Assembly: GCA_013002505.1 (NCBI GenBank)
Contig: JABDJL010000142.1
Coordinates: 1 to 64,000 of the forward strand
Origin: Lysobacterales bacterium
Lineage (GTDB): Bacteria; Pseudomonadota; Gammaproteobacteria; Xanthomonadales; SZUA-36
DNA length: 64,000 nucleotides
Direction of reading: 5' to 3'
A program made the position numbers and the translations under genes. The notes beneath the pieces were generated by a model. It searched no databases, was not told the origin of the DNA, and saw only the letters and a program-made list of their open reading frames with translations. Of this stretch, positions 40,697 to 50,108 are shown in pieces (within the stretch, counting starts at the first letter, position 1; every line of letters starts with the position of its first letter).

Positions 40697-42523
40697 TTAT
40701 CGCCAGTTTTGCGGAAACAGGGCCGGGCAGTAACCCGGCAGTGCCGGGGCGCGTTCCACGGCAGCGGCCTCAGCTTCCCCGGCGGCGATTGAGTCCAGCC
40801 ATTGGCTGGCCTGGTATGCAAGCGACGAATCAGGGCCGAGCAATAAAAACTGCTCTACGGCCCGGTCCGGGCTCCCCAGCTGAGCATGAATCCAGCCCAG
40901 GTCATAGTGATAACAGTCCAGGTCCAGGCGCAGGCGCGGGTGGCCCTCTGCATAGTTTTTCAGTTGTACGAGGTCACGCAAGGCTCCATCGAGATTGCCG
41001 GTTTCAAGATGCGCGATAACGCGCCATGACAGCATGGAAGTCTGGTCAACCGGCATCTGCTCAATCGCATTGAATTGCCTGATGGCTGCATCGTATGCTC
41101 CGGCCCGCAGCAACAGGATGCCCATGTTGTCGCGGGCTGTGTAGTTATCCGGGTAGATATCGATAATGCTCTGAAACAGTGTCAGCTCATTTCTCCACAC
41201 CTTGACCTGGTTCGCGGTCTTGAAACCCAGCAGCAAAACCACGCCCAGGCCAGCAATCAAGGCCATTCTCTGGAAACTGGCGGAAAACCGGTCACCAATT
41301 TTTTTCACGCCGATTGCGATCGCCAGGTAGAACGGCAGGGTTGGAAAGTAACTGAAACGGTCGGCCATGCCCTGGGTCCCGGCAGAAATCAGCCCCAGTA
41401 CCGGCAACAGGCTGACCAGGTAAAACAACCAGCCGATCAGCCAGCCCCGGTGGCCCTTTATCCAGGCCACGACGACCGATGCGCTGATGGCCAGGAAACC
41501 GATTACGGGTATGAAGTGCTGGAGTTCGACCCCTTTCGCGGGAGTCGTGAAATAGGGATAGTGGGGTGTAAAGCTGACGGGTATCAGGAATTTGCTGATA
41601 TACGCCACGATGCTGTTGAATGCATTGAGCAACTTAATGCCGACCGGAACTTGCGTGATCGCGCCTTGTGATGCGGCGATCGTGGCGACGGCGACCAGCA
41701 GCGCGGCTAGAATATACGGCCATTTTTCCCACAACAGGCGGGTCACCGGCGTGGGCCCGGCAGATTCGGTGCCGGGTTGGTAATAACGCGAACGCCCCAG
41801 CGGATATACATCAAGCAGCAGGAGCAGCAGTGGAAAGGTGACCGCCATCGGCTTGGACATCAGGGCCAGCAGGAAAAAAACCAGCGTCAGGCCTGAACCG
41901 GACCAGCGTGCTTTCCTGTTCTGCGAATGCTGGTCGAAATAAGTGATGAGGGCCAGCAGCAGGAAAAACTGGCACAAGAGATCCTTGCGTTCAGCGACCC
42001 AGGCAACCGATTCCACGTGCTGTGGGTGAACGGCGAAAACCAGGGCGGCAATGAAGGCGGGCAAAATGGCGTGTTGGCCGGTGATGGTTTCGGCAACAGG
42101 CAGCCTGTTTCGGGTAAAGCCCAACACCTTCAACAGCAACAAAAACAATAAGCCACTGTTCAGGCCATGAATGACCACGTTGGTCAGGTGAAAACCGCCG
42201 GCGTCCAGGCCGCCGTACAGCTTGTAATCCGCTGCCCAGGACCACCAGGTGACCGGGTGCCAGTAGAATGCCTCGGCGCTGGTCAGCATCCAAATGAAAT
42301 TCTCAAGGTTCAGCTGTGCAATTCGTTGCTCGTGAACCTGCAGATAGAACACCGTGTCCCAAACGAATTCATTGGCCACGGTTCCGGCGTAAACCCACAA
42401 GCTGGCCAATAACAGTCCAACCACGGCAATCGCATTTAGAGGCCTGAACTTCGACCCGGAGACTTGACTGGTTTTCAATTCCCCCACCTGAAACTTCCTC
42501 CGCCAACAGCGAACAACAGGCAT
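40697..42523 (-). CDS. Multispanning glycosyltransferase-like protein with TPR tail (TMTC-like)
   Basis: A 608-residue protein with about ten transmembrane helices followed by a C-terminal tetratricopeptide region (about 440-590). Motifs FYWHPVTWWSWAADYKLYGG, HLTNVVIHGLNSGLLF and HPQHVESVAWVAERKDLL are those of bacterial proteins related to animal TMTC O-mannosyltransferases (GT-C fold). The likely reaction is sugar transfer from a lipid carrier to a periplasmic acceptor, but donor and acceptor are unknown. The start is uncertain; an in-frame GTG lies at 42487. The gene is divergent from an ArnT-like gene at 42614. Confidence 0.78.
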   Translation of the reverse strand: MPVVRCWRRKFQVGELKTSQVSGSKFRPLNAIAVVGLLLASLWVYAGTVANEFVWDTVFYLQVHEQRIAQLNLENFIWMLTSAEAFYWHPVTWWSWAADYKLYGGLDAGGFHLTNVVIHGLNSGLLFLLLLKVLGFTRNRLPVAETITGQHAILPAFIAALVFAVHPQHVESVAWVAERKDLLCQFFLLLALITYFDQHSQNRKARWSGSGLTLVFFLLALMSKPMAVTFPLLLLLLDVYPLGRSRYYQPGTESAGPTPVTRLLWEKWPYILAALLVAVATIAASQGAITQVPVGIKLLNAFNSIVAYISKFLIPVSFTPHYPYFTTPAKGVELQHFIPVIGFLAISASVVVAWIKGHRGWLIGWLFYLVSLLPVLGLISAGTQGMADRFSYFPTLPFYLAIAIGVKKIGDRFSASFQRMALIAGLGVVLLLGFKTANQVKVWRNELTLFQSIIDIYPDNYTARDNMGILLLRAGAYDAAIRQFNAIEQMPVDQTSMLSWRVIAHLETGNLDGALRDLVQLKNYAEGHPRLRLDLDCYHYDLGWIHAQLGSPDRAVEQFLLLGPDSSLAYQASQWLDSIAAGEAEAAAVERAPALPGYCPALFPQNWR

Positions 42524-42613
42524 GCCCCGGTGCCCGGCGCCGCAACAGGCCCACCAGGCCCGGCGCGCGCAAGGACAACGTCATGGTCCGGGAAATCGAC
42601 ATATAATCGTGGT

Positions 42614-44206
42614 GTGAATCCCAGCGCCTTCCTCCCACGGTGGATGATCCCCTACGGAATTGCCACCATTCTCGTCACCGCCCTGCTTGTGCAACTCGTC
42701 GCCGGCATCCCGGAACTGAGCACGACTTACGACGAAACCACCCACTTACCCAGTGGATACAGTTACCTGGAGACCGGAGATTTCGGACTCAATGCACAGC
42801 ATCCGCCACTGATCAAACTGCTGGCAGCCGGACCAAGATACTTCTTGAAGCGCGATACCGACTTCAGTAACACGGGCCTGGGCCAGCCGAACCCGAATGA
42901 GTGGGCGATCGGCTACCAGTTCCTGTATGGCAATGATACAGAGTCTTTATTGCTATGGGGGCGGGTGAGCGTTGCGTTGCTTGCGGTGCTGCTTTCAGTA
43001 TACGTTTTTGCCTGGGCGAGCAAGTCCGGCGGCGCGGTCGGCGGCTTACTCGCACTGGCCTTGTGCGCGTTTTCACCGACCATCATCGGTCACGGACGCC
43101 TGGTGACCTTTGACGTCCCGCTGGCATGTTTCATGACCGCCACGCTCTACCACCTGTGGCGATACTGCGAGGACAGAACGCCATCTCACCTGCTTCTGAC
43201 CGGGACTGCACTCGGGTTGGCGCTGGCTAGCAAATACTCCGGGCTGATGCTGGTACCCATTGTTGTTTTACTGCTTGGCCTTGAATTGTTTCGCGGTGAC
43301 CAGGGCAGCGAAAATATCAACCGAAAACCAATTTTCCTGTTTCTGACATCATCGGCAGTTATTTTTGCCATTGCCCTGGTCATTATCCAGGCAAGCTACT
43401 TTTTCAGCAGTGATTTGCTGATCTACTGGAAAGGCCTGGCCAGGATTCAACAGGACCATTTTGACAACTACCCGTATTACCTGATGGGCCAGTTCCGCGA
43501 AGGCGGTTGGTGGTATTACCATCCGCTGGCCTTTTTGCTCAAAACGCCGGCCACGACCTTGCTACTCGCGATATTGGCCTTTTTGCTCAGCAAGCGATTT
43601 CCGCCCGCCAAGGGAACGGACGACCTGTTCCTGCTTGTCCCCGTACTGTTCATTTTCGCCGTGACCAGCGCCTTTGCCGATAACCTGGGCGTCAGGTACC
43701 TGATACCAGTTCTTCCACTGATGTTTGTTTACATCAGCCGGCTCGCCCGGTGGATGAAAAACAGCAGGGCCGCGAAAGCTACGGTCGGAATTTTGTTGAC
43801 CTGGTACACCGCCAACAGCGTGGCGATATTTCCGGACCAACTGTCCTATTTCAATGAATTCACCGGCGGTGCATCCAGCGGTCACCTGTACCTCGACGAC
43901 TCGAATATTGACTGGGGCCAGGACCTGGTAAAACTGAAACGGTACATGGATGAAAATGGCGTTGATTCTGTCCGCCTGCATTACGGCAATAATGTATCAC
44001 CGCAAACCTACGGAATTAATGCACAAGCCGTTACCAACGACGAGTGGATGCACGACCCTGCGCCGGGACTGTATGCTTTCGGCACCAATATCCTGGTCCG
44101 TGGCCGATACTACAGCCAGTATCATGGTCTTAACACCGACTGGCTCAGCCGTTTTGAGCCCGTCGCCAGGGTTGGCTATTCCCTGTGGATATTCGAGATC
44201 GAATGA
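42614..44206 (+). CDS. ArnT/PMT-like (GT39-type) membrane glycosyltransferase
   Basis: A 530-residue protein from GTG 42614, or 520 from ATG 42644, with about ten to twelve transmembrane helices. The first periplasmic loop carries the catalytic-type acidic motif TTYDETTHLPSGYSYLETGD and LNAQHPPLIKLLA, typical of undecaprenyl-phosphate-sugar-dependent transferases (ArnT/PMT_2). GQFREGGWWYYHPLAFLLKTP is a second family motif. It probably glycosylates a lipid, glycan or protein in the periplasm. It ends five bases before the end of the convergent FMN glutamate-synthase-like gene. Confidence 0.8.
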   Translation: MNPSAFLPRWMIPYGIATILVTALLVQLVAGIPELSTTYDETTHLPSGYSYLETGDFGLNAQHPPLIKLLAAGPRYFLKRDTDFSNTGLGQPNPNEWAIGYQFLYGNDTESLLLWGRVSVALLAVLLSVYVFAWASKSGGAVGGLLALALCAFSPTIIGHGRLVTFDVPLACFMTATLYHLWRYCEDRTPSHLLLTGTALGLALASKYSGLMLVPIVVLLLGLELFRGDQGSENINRKPIFLFLTSSAVIFAIALVIIQASYFFSSDLLIYWKGLARIQQDHFDNYPYYLMGQFREGGWWYYHPLAFLLKTPATTLLLAILAFLLSKRFPPAKGTDDLFLLVPVLFIFAVTSAFADNLGVRYLIPVLPLMFVYISRLARWMKNSRAAKATVGILLTWYTANSVAIFPDQLSYFNEFTGGASSGHLYLDDSNIDWGQDLVKLKRYMDENGVDSVRLHYGNNVSPQTYGINAQAVTNDEWMHDPAPGLYAFGTNILVRGRYYSQYHGLNTDWLSRFEPVARVGYSLWIFEIE

Positions 44207-44211
44207 ATTTC

Positions 44212-45720
44212 TCATTGATACTCGGGCAGGGTCTCGACTACCGGATGCAGTTCATTCAGAGGCACTGACAGCCCGTTATTGACAACTACGCGGGCATGGA
44301 AGCGTTTCAGCCGTCGCGGTTCCGGCACGCCGCAGGAATGTGAAATCATGGCCACTTCTTTCATCATGTTTTTAGCGTAATTGGCTACCCGCACAGACTT
44401 GTCTTGCGGGTCCAGCCCGCGTTGCAAGCGCTTGTTGTGGGTTGTAACACCGGTAGGGCAGGTGTTGCGATTGCATTTCATGGCCTGGATACAACCCAGC
44501 GCGAACATGAAACCGCGCGCACTGTTGACCGAGTCCGCCCCGACACACAGGGCCCAGGCAACTTCAGAAGGCGTGATGCGTTTACCCGAGGCAATCACGC
44601 GAATTCGGGGTCTGAGGCCGTATTCAGTGAGCTTGTCCACGACCATCGGCAAGGATTCACGAATCGGCAGGCCCATTTCATCCATCAGCGGTAACGGTGC
44701 CGCGCCTGTTCCCCCGTCGCCGCTGTCGACGGTGATGAAATCCGGAGCCGACTCGATCCCCCGCTCATGGATCAACCTGCAGAACTCATCGAGCCAACCA
44801 TAGGCTCCGATCACAGCCTTGAACCCGGTTGGCAGTCCACTGACATCGCGGATCCTGTTAATCATGTCGAGCAGATCCGAGAGGCTGTCAATTTCCGGGT
44901 GACGGTTAGGGCTGATCGAGGCCTGGCCGACCGGTATACCTCGAATTTCGGCGATCTCCTCGGTGACCTTGACGGCCGGCAGAATACCGCCCTTACCCGG
45001 CTTGGCGCCCTGCGACAACTTCAATTCGATCATCCGGACCTGCGGGTTGGCACCAATCTCGCGCAGCTTTGAGTCGGATAGGTTGCCGGCAGCATCACGC
45101 GCGCCATACTTGGCCGTACCAATTTGAAACACCACGTCACAACCGCCTTCCAGGTGCCACGGTGCAATGCCGCCCTCACCCGTATTCAGCCAGATATTGG
45201 CAAGCTTTGCGCCACGCGACAGGGCGCGAACGGCCGGCTTCGACAGTGAACCATAGCTCATGGCTGAAATATTGAAGAATGAACGGGTTTCATAAGGCTT
45301 GCGCGAATGGGGGCCAAACACGATGGGCGACGGCTCGTTCATCTCTTCCTCGAGCTGCGGGAACATGCAGTTAGCGAACATGACCGTACCCTCGACCATC
45401 AGGTTCTTCGTCGACCCGAAAGCAGAGGTGTTCTTGACGTCTTTCGAGGCGCGATCAGCCCAACCCCGTTGCGCCCGGTTGAACGGCAGTTCCTCGCGAT
45501 CCATGGCGAAAAAATATTGCCGGAAAAATTCCCCCAGGTGCTCGAAAAATGTCCGGAATCGCCCCACCACGGGGTAATTGCGGCGCACGGAGTTGGCTGT
45601 CTGGTACTTGTCGTAGACAAAAAGAACAACAATCACGACCAGCGCCGTGCCCACGGCAAACACGAACAGGGTCGCCATGAATTCCAGGGCTGTCATTACA
45701 ATTGGCGGAAGTCCTGGCAT
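44212..45720 (-). CDS. FMN-binding glutamate-synthase-domain protein (GltB-like), membrane-anchored
   Basis: A 502-residue protein with an N-terminal transmembrane helix (ATLFVFAVGTALVVIVVLFVYDKY) followed by the FMN/alpha-beta-barrel domain of glutamate synthase. Motifs include FNISAMSYGSLSKPAVRALSRGA, NTGEGGIAPWHLEGGCDVVFQIG, KPGKGGILPAVKV, DSGDGGTGAAPLPLMDEMGLP and the Cys-rich CIQAMKCNRNTCPTGVTTHN that holds an iron-sulfur cluster in glutamate synthases. It lacks the amidotransferase and GXGXG domains, as do the stand-alone proteins of this family. The physiological reaction is not established. CAGGAG precedes the ATG. Confidence 0.88.
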   Translation of the reverse strand: MPGLPPIVMTALEFMATLFVFAVGTALVVIVVLFVYDKYQTANSVRRNYPVVGRFRTFFEHLGEFFRQYFFAMDREELPFNRAQRGWADRASKDVKNTSAFGSTKNLMVEGTVMFANCMFPQLEEEMNEPSPIVFGPHSRKPYETRSFFNISAMSYGSLSKPAVRALSRGAKLANIWLNTGEGGIAPWHLEGGCDVVFQIGTAKYGARDAAGNLSDSKLREIGANPQVRMIELKLSQGAKPGKGGILPAVKVTEEIAEIRGIPVGQASISPNRHPEIDSLSDLLDMINRIRDVSGLPTGFKAVIGAYGWLDEFCRLIHERGIESAPDFITVDSGDGGTGAAPLPLMDEMGLPIRESLPMVVDKLTEYGLRPRIRVIASGKRITPSEVAWALCVGADSVNSARGFMFALGCIQAMKCNRNTCPTGVTTHNKRLQRGLDPQDKSVRVANYAKNMMKEVAMISHSCGVPEPRRLKRFHARVVVNNGLSVPLNELHPVVETLPEYQ

Positions 45721-45826
45721 GGGTTGTCTCCTGCGTTACCGTTATCGCCTGCGTGTATCTGTAAGGAACAGAAACCGTGCGTAAAGCTTACCAAATGCAA
45801 AAACATACCAGGCCCGGCGCAGCATG

Positions 45827-46555
45827 CTATTCACCGCTCAGCCAAACAAGGCTCGCCATGCGGCCGGTCTGGCCATCCCGCCGATAGGAGTAGAACCTGT
45901 CGGGTTCGCCAAAAGTACAATAATTCCCGCCATGCACCGATTTCACACCGGCAAGCTGCAGTTGCTGTCGCGCCAGTTGATACAAATCTGCCTTCCAGCG
46001 GTCTCCGTCGGGCACAAAAGCGGAGGAAAAATTCACACTTCTTTCGAGGAACGCGGCCCTGACTTCTTCACCCACCTGGTAATGCCGGCTGGAAATGGCC
46101 GGCCCCAGCCAGGCCATCAGCCTGTCCGGCGCAACCGGCATGGACTTGATGGTGTGTTCAATAATTCCGGCCGCAAGCCCGCGCCATCCGGCATGGATGG
46201 CAGCCACCTGGCGCCCATCGACATCCGCGACAAGGACCGGCAGGCAGTCCGCCGTCAAAATCACGCAAACCTGCTTGCTTTGACCGGTGATAATGGCGTC
46301 AGCCTCCACGCCGGCCTGTGCGTCGGTCCAGGAAGCCACGTCCCTGCCATGCACCTGCCTGAGCCACGCTGGCTCGGCCGGCAGTCGGGTTCGCAGACGG
46401 CGCCGGTTTTCCAGCACCGACTGTTCCTTGTCTCCGCACTGCAGGCCAAGGTTGAACGACGCCCATGCCCCTGTGCTGACGCCACCAGCCCGCGTTGACA
46501 CCAGGGTCCTGACGCGCGAATGCGCCGGCCAATCGGCTTCCAGGTATTGCGTCAT
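45827..46555 (-). CDS. pgeF: Peptidoglycan editing factor PgeF (YfiH, multicopper-oxidase-like)
   Basis: A 242-residue protein of the YfiH/PgeF family, which cleaves misincorporated L-Ser-containing muropeptide precursors. The metal-site motifs ILTADCLPVLVAD and AAIHAGWRGLAAGI, with conserved His and Cys residues, are intact, as is RQVHGRDV. The ATG overlaps the rluD stop by four bases (ATGA), the usual rluD-pgeF arrangement. Older annotation calls the family polyphenol oxidase or laccase. Confidence 0.93.
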   Translation of the reverse strand: MTQYLEADWPAHSRVRTLVSTRAGGVSTGAWASFNLGLQCGDKEQSVLENRRRLRTRLPAEPAWLRQVHGRDVASWTDAQAGVEADAIITGQSKQVCVILTADCLPVLVADVDGRQVAAIHAGWRGLAAGIIEHTIKSMPVAPDRLMAWLGPAISSRHYQVGEEVRAAFLERSVNFSSAFVPDGDRWKADLYQLARQQLQLAGVKSVHGGNYCTFGEPDRFYSYRRDGQTGRMASLVWLSGE

Positions 46556-47504
46556 GACCCAGAAGATTCCCGAATTGAACGCAGCAGGTCAGCGAAATCC
46601 GTAGCCAACGGCGCTTCGAACCCGCACAGCGTACCGGACCCGGGATGAGTGAAACGCAGGTGCCGGGCATGAAGGGCCTGTCGGCCAAAGAGATCAACTG
46701 CCGCCACCAGCCAATCCGGCCACAAGCGGGTAGCGCCGCGCGGCGGCCCATACTGGGGATCACCGAGCAAAGGGAGTCCGATGTGCTGCATGTGAACCCG
46801 GATCTGGTGCGTCCGGCCTGACTCCAGCGCCAGTTCGAGGTGGCTTACCCCGGCTTTTACAAACAGTTGACGATAATGCGTGACGGCCGGTTTCCCGTTG
46901 CTGACGACCGCCATCTTTTTTCGGTCGCGGGAATTTCGCCCGATGGGCGCATCGACCGTGCCCGATACATTTGCCTGGCCACAAACCAGGGCCTCGTAGA
47001 TGCGGCTGACCTCTCGTTTCTGCAGTTGCGCCACGAGGCTTGCATGCGCTTTGAGGTTGCGGGCGACCACCATGATACCGCTGGTGTCTTTATCCAACCG
47101 GTGCACAATGCCGGCCCTGGGCAGGCTGGCCAGTGCGCGGTCAAAGTGCAACAGGCCATTGAGCAGGGTGCCGTCAGGATGCCCCGCGGCCGGATGAACC
47201 ACCAGGCCCGGCGGCTTGTTGATAACGATAATGTCATCGTCCGCGGCGATAACTTCCAGCTCCAGGGGTTGCGCCTGCGCATCCCCGTCAGCCTCGATAT
47301 CCGCCTCCAGCTTCAGCCATTCCCCCCGGCCAGGCGCTGTTTGGGCTTGACGCGTCGGTCATCCATGGTCAGGATGCCGTCGCTGATCCAGGCCTGCAGG
47401 CGCGCGCGGGAATAACCCCCGAACAGCTCGGTGGCTGCCTGGTCTATGCGCTGACCGGCATATTTTGATCCTGCCTGCCTGCTTAGGCGAATGGTTTGCG
47501 ACAC
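46552..47504 (-). pseudogene. rluD: 23S rRNA pseudouridine synthase RluD, broken by a one-base frameshift
   Basis: The N-terminal S4 domain (GTG start at 47504, AAGG 7 bases ahead; GQRIDQAATELFGGYSRARLQ) runs into a stop at 47313. The catalytic domain (INKPPGLVVHPAAGHPDGTL, then RLDKDTSGIMVVA with the catalytic Asp) continues in another frame to 46552. Adding one base to the C6 run at 47322-47327 restores a continuous 317-residue RluD, including the linker AGGEWLKLEADIEADG, which matches RluD order. RluD makes pseudouridines 1911, 1915 and 1917 in 23S rRNA. Everything else in the gene is intact, so a homopolymer sequencing error is at least as likely as a real mutation. Confidence 0.9.
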
Positions 47505-47614
47505 GTTGGAACCTTTATGGCCAGATTGATCTAAGGACTTTAACCAAGACGAGCCCTAGTGAAAGAATGGCGATTCCGATATCATTCCGCAACCTGCGCA
47601 AGGCGGCACAGAAC

Positions 47615-48448
47615 ATGCAATCAGAAGTACACGGCCAAAACCACACCACGATAAGCCCGGCCAGGATGCTGGCCATCCTCCTGCTGGCGCTGTTGCTGGG
47701 CGCTTGTGGCAAGGATGACCTTGAGCGCGAAGACGGCAAGTCCGCCGAGCAACTGTACGGCGAAGCCAAGAATCACCTCGAACATTCGGCTTACGAGGCT
47801 GCCGTTCGCTCTTACAAGCAATTGCAGACCCGCTATCCCTTTGGCCGCTACGCAGAGCAGGCCCAGCTCGAAATGACCTACGCCTTCTACAAGGCCGGCA
47901 AACCGGAACTGGCCCTGTCGACGGCTGATCGGTTTATCCGCACCTATCCCAGCCACCCGAACGTGGACTACGCCTATTACATCCGTGGCCTGACGAACTA
48001 TGACCAACGGGTTGGCATGTTGGAACGAATGATGCCTACCCGTTTGCGCGATCGTGACCAGACGGCCGCTGTTGAAGCATTTAATGATTTCGACGAATTG
48101 TGCCGCCGTTTCCCTGACAGCCGTTATGCACCTGATGCGCGCCAGCGCATGGTTTTCCTGCGCAATAACCTGTCTGCATATGAAATTGACGTAGCCCGGT
48201 ATTACCTGCGGCGCAAGGCATATATCGCTGCCGCCAATCGCGCTCGCTACCTGCTGGAGACTTACCCGGATACACCGGAAAACGGCGATGCGCTGGAAAT
48301 TATGCACACCGCATATACCGCGCTGGACATGCCTGACCTGGCCGAAGACGCCATGCGCGTCCTGAAAATGAACTACCCGGAGCACCCCTACCTGACCGGC
48401 AACCGGGGCGAGAGTTTTTTCAGCCGGCTATGGCCATTCAACGATTAG
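47615..48448 (+). CDS. bamD: Outer membrane assembly lipoprotein BamD
   Basis: A 277-residue lipoprotein. A hydrophobic signal (MLAILLLALLLGAC) ends in a lipobox with the acylated Cys. Five TPR-like repeats follow, starting KSAEQLYGEAKNHLEHSAYEAAVRSYKQLQTRYPFGRYAEQA, with the segment given here over its family pattern YPFGxYAEQAQL and YPDTPE. BamD is an essential partner of BamA in beta-barrel insertion. The start is uncertain: ATG at 47615 gives a 30-residue signal, while ATG 47567 and 47666 are also in frame. It is divergent from rluD, the standard proteobacterial order, and its end overlaps the end of nadE. Confidence 0.94.
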   Translation: MQSEVHGQNHTTISPARMLAILLLALLLGACGKDDLEREDGKSAEQLYGEAKNHLEHSAYEAAVRSYKQLQTRYPFGRYAEQAQLEMTYAFYKAGKPELALSTADRFIRTYPSHPNVDYAYYIRGLTNYDQRVGMLERMMPTRLRDRDQTAAVEAFNDFDELCRRFPDSRYAPDARQRMVFLRNNLSAYEIDVARYYLRRKAYIAAANRARYLLETYPDTPENGDALEIMHTAYTALDMPDLAEDAMRVLKMNYPEHPYLTGNRGESFFSRLWPFND

Positions 48449-50072
48449 GGTTGATCGACGAGCCTGACTCACGCCAGCCCGATGTAATCGGGTAACGCCG
48501 GTCCCTGCCAAAACCACGCGAAGTGATTCTTGTGCCGGGTGCCCCCTGGCGCCGCTTGTACTCGTTTCTCAGAACCATGCCGGCGACTTTGCGAACCACC
48601 TCTTCGTCGTGACCCGATGCCACGATGTCGGCGATTGACTGGTCCAGGTCCACGAATCGCCTGAGGATATCGTCAAGCTCGCTGTACGGCGGCAATGAAT
48701 CCTGGTCGGTCTGCCCGGGCGCCAGTTCCGCGGTAGGCGCGCGGCTGATGACCTGTTCGGGAATCGCCGGCGATACCGTGTTGCGGTAATGGCACAAATC
48801 GTAGACCCGTGTCTTCAGGCAGTCCTTGATGGGCGAGAATCCGCCGCACATGTCGCCATAGATCGTGCTGTAGCCCACCGCCAGTTCGCTCTTGTTGCTG
48901 GTTGCCAGGGGCAGCCAGCCAAACTTGTTGGACAGGGCCATGATGAAGTTGCCGCGTACGCGCGCCTGCAGGTTTTCTTCCGTGACATCAGGCGCAACGC
49001 CTCCGAACGACGCGGATAAACCCTGTTCCAGTGCCTCGCAAACAGCGCCTATTTCGATGATTCGATAGTCAACATCGAGTAGTTCGGCCTGTTGCCGCGC
49101 CAGTTCCAGGCTCATGTCAGAAGTATGGGCAGAGGGCAACATGACAGCATGCACTTGAGCAGCGCCCAGCGCGTCCACGGCAATGGCCAGCGTCAATGCA
49201 GAATCAACACCACCGGACAAACCCAACACCACTTCCCTGAATCCGTTCTTCAGTGTGTAGTCTCTCAAGCCCTGGACCAGGGCGCGGTAAATTTCAGCTT
49301 CCAGGGACAGCGTCTCTTGCGGCCAGTCGTGGCACTCGAAACGACCTTCATCTGCAACAAAGGAAAACCGCAGCAGGGCCTCCTTACAAACCGGTCCGGC
49401 GCCCGCCACCGACCCGTCGGCGTTCATGACCAGCGAACGGCCATCAAACACCAGTTCATCCTGGCCGCCGACGAGGTTGCAATACGCCAACGGCAAACCA
49501 CAGTCTGCATGACGCTGCTGCAGCATTGAAAGCCGCGCCGCGTGCTTGTCGTCCCGGTAAGGCGAAGCGTTGGGCACCAGCAGGCACTGGGCGCCGGCGC
49601 CGAGGGCCTGTTGTGCCGGCCCACGCTCCCAGGCGTCTTCGCAAATGATGACCCCAAAATGAACACCGCCAAGCTCCTGCACGAGGGGACTCGCACCCGG
49701 GCTGAAATATCGCCGTTCATCGAAAACGGCATAGTTGGGCAGGCACTGCTTGTAATATCGACCGATGACCTGGCCGTCACGGATCCAGCTGGCGGCATTG
49801 AACCGCTTGCCTTCTTCCATCCAGGGGTGGCCGATCAACACATCGATACCCGTCACGTGTGGCAGCAGCGCCTCGAGGGCATCGTGCGTCTGGCGCATGA
49901 ACCCCGGCCTCAAAAGCAAGTCTTCGGGTGGGTAACCGGTAATGGCCAGCTCGGGAAAAATGACCAGGGAAACCGACTCCTGTCGCGCTCTGCCGACGCA
50001 ATCAATGGCCAGGCGCAGGTTGGCGCTCAATGCGCCAACTGCAAAGTCATGCTGGGCAAATGCCAGTTTCAC
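48438..50072 (-). CDS. nadE: Glutamine-dependent NAD+ synthetase
   Basis: A 544-residue two-domain enzyme making NAD+ from deamido-NAD+. The N-terminal nitrilase-like glutaminase domain has the catalytic Glu (FPELAITGYPPEDLLL), Lys and Cys (GVIICEDAWE) positions. The C-terminal synthetase domain has the PP-loop LGLSGGVDSALTLAIAVDA and SNKSELAVGYSTIYGDMCGG. Translation starts at GTG 50072 (MKLAFAQHDF). The Shine-Dalgarno-like GCAGG sits inside a hairpin at 50077-50096. It lies 36 bases downstream of sucD on the same strand. Confidence 0.95.
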   Translation of the reverse strand: MKLAFAQHDFAVGALSANLRLAIDCVGRARQESVSLVIFPELAITGYPPEDLLLRPGFMRQTHDALEALLPHVTGIDVLIGHPWMEEGKRFNAASWIRDGQVIGRYYKQCLPNYAVFDERRYFSPGASPLVQELGGVHFGVIICEDAWERGPAQQALGAGAQCLLVPNASPYRDDKHAARLSMLQQRHADCGLPLAYCNLVGGQDELVFDGRSLVMNADGSVAGAGPVCKEALLRFSFVADEGRFECHDWPQETLSLEAEIYRALVQGLRDYTLKNGFREVVLGLSGGVDSALTLAIAVDALGAAQVHAVMLPSAHTSDMSLELARQQAELLDVDYRIIEIGAVCEALEQGLSASFGGVAPDVTEENLQARVRGNFIMALSNKFGWLPLATSNKSELAVGYSTIYGDMCGGFSPIKDCLKTRVYDLCHYRNTVSPAIPEQVISRAPTAELAPGQTDQDSLPPYSELDDILRRFVDLDQSIADIVASGHDEEVVRKVAGMVLRNEYKRRQGAPGTRITSRGFGRDRRYPITSGWRESGSSINPNR

Positions 50073-50076
50073 GAGA

Positions 50077-50096
50077 CCTGCCCTGTTCGGGGCAGG
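50077..50096 (-). promoter_or_regulatory. Hairpin overlapping the nadE ribosome binding site
   Basis: CCTGCCC and GGGCAGG form a seven-pair stem with a six-base loop between sucD and nadE. No T-run follows on the minus strand, so it is a poor terminator. On the sucCD-nadE transcript its 3' arm contains the AGG that would pair with 16S rRNA, five to six bases before the GTG start, so it could limit nadE translation. Confidence 0.4.
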
Positions 50097-50108
50097 CTCA
50101 GTGTTTTA

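Noticed and set aside
41075-41671. 198-codon plus-strand frame inside the TMTC-like gene
   Set aside because: The composition is typical of antisense translation of a membrane protein (many Gln, His, Asp), with no start context or domain.
42602-42607. TATAAT just before the GTG start of the ArnT-like gene as its -10
   Set aside because: No -35 is found at 16-19 bases, and a start seven bases later would leave no ribosome binding site. It may be chance, or the real start codon may be ATG 42644.
47313-47504. The 63-codon frame as an independent small S4-domain gene
   Set aside because: Its sequence is exactly the RluD N-terminus, and a one-base correction joins it to the catalytic domain, so it is a fragment of rluD.
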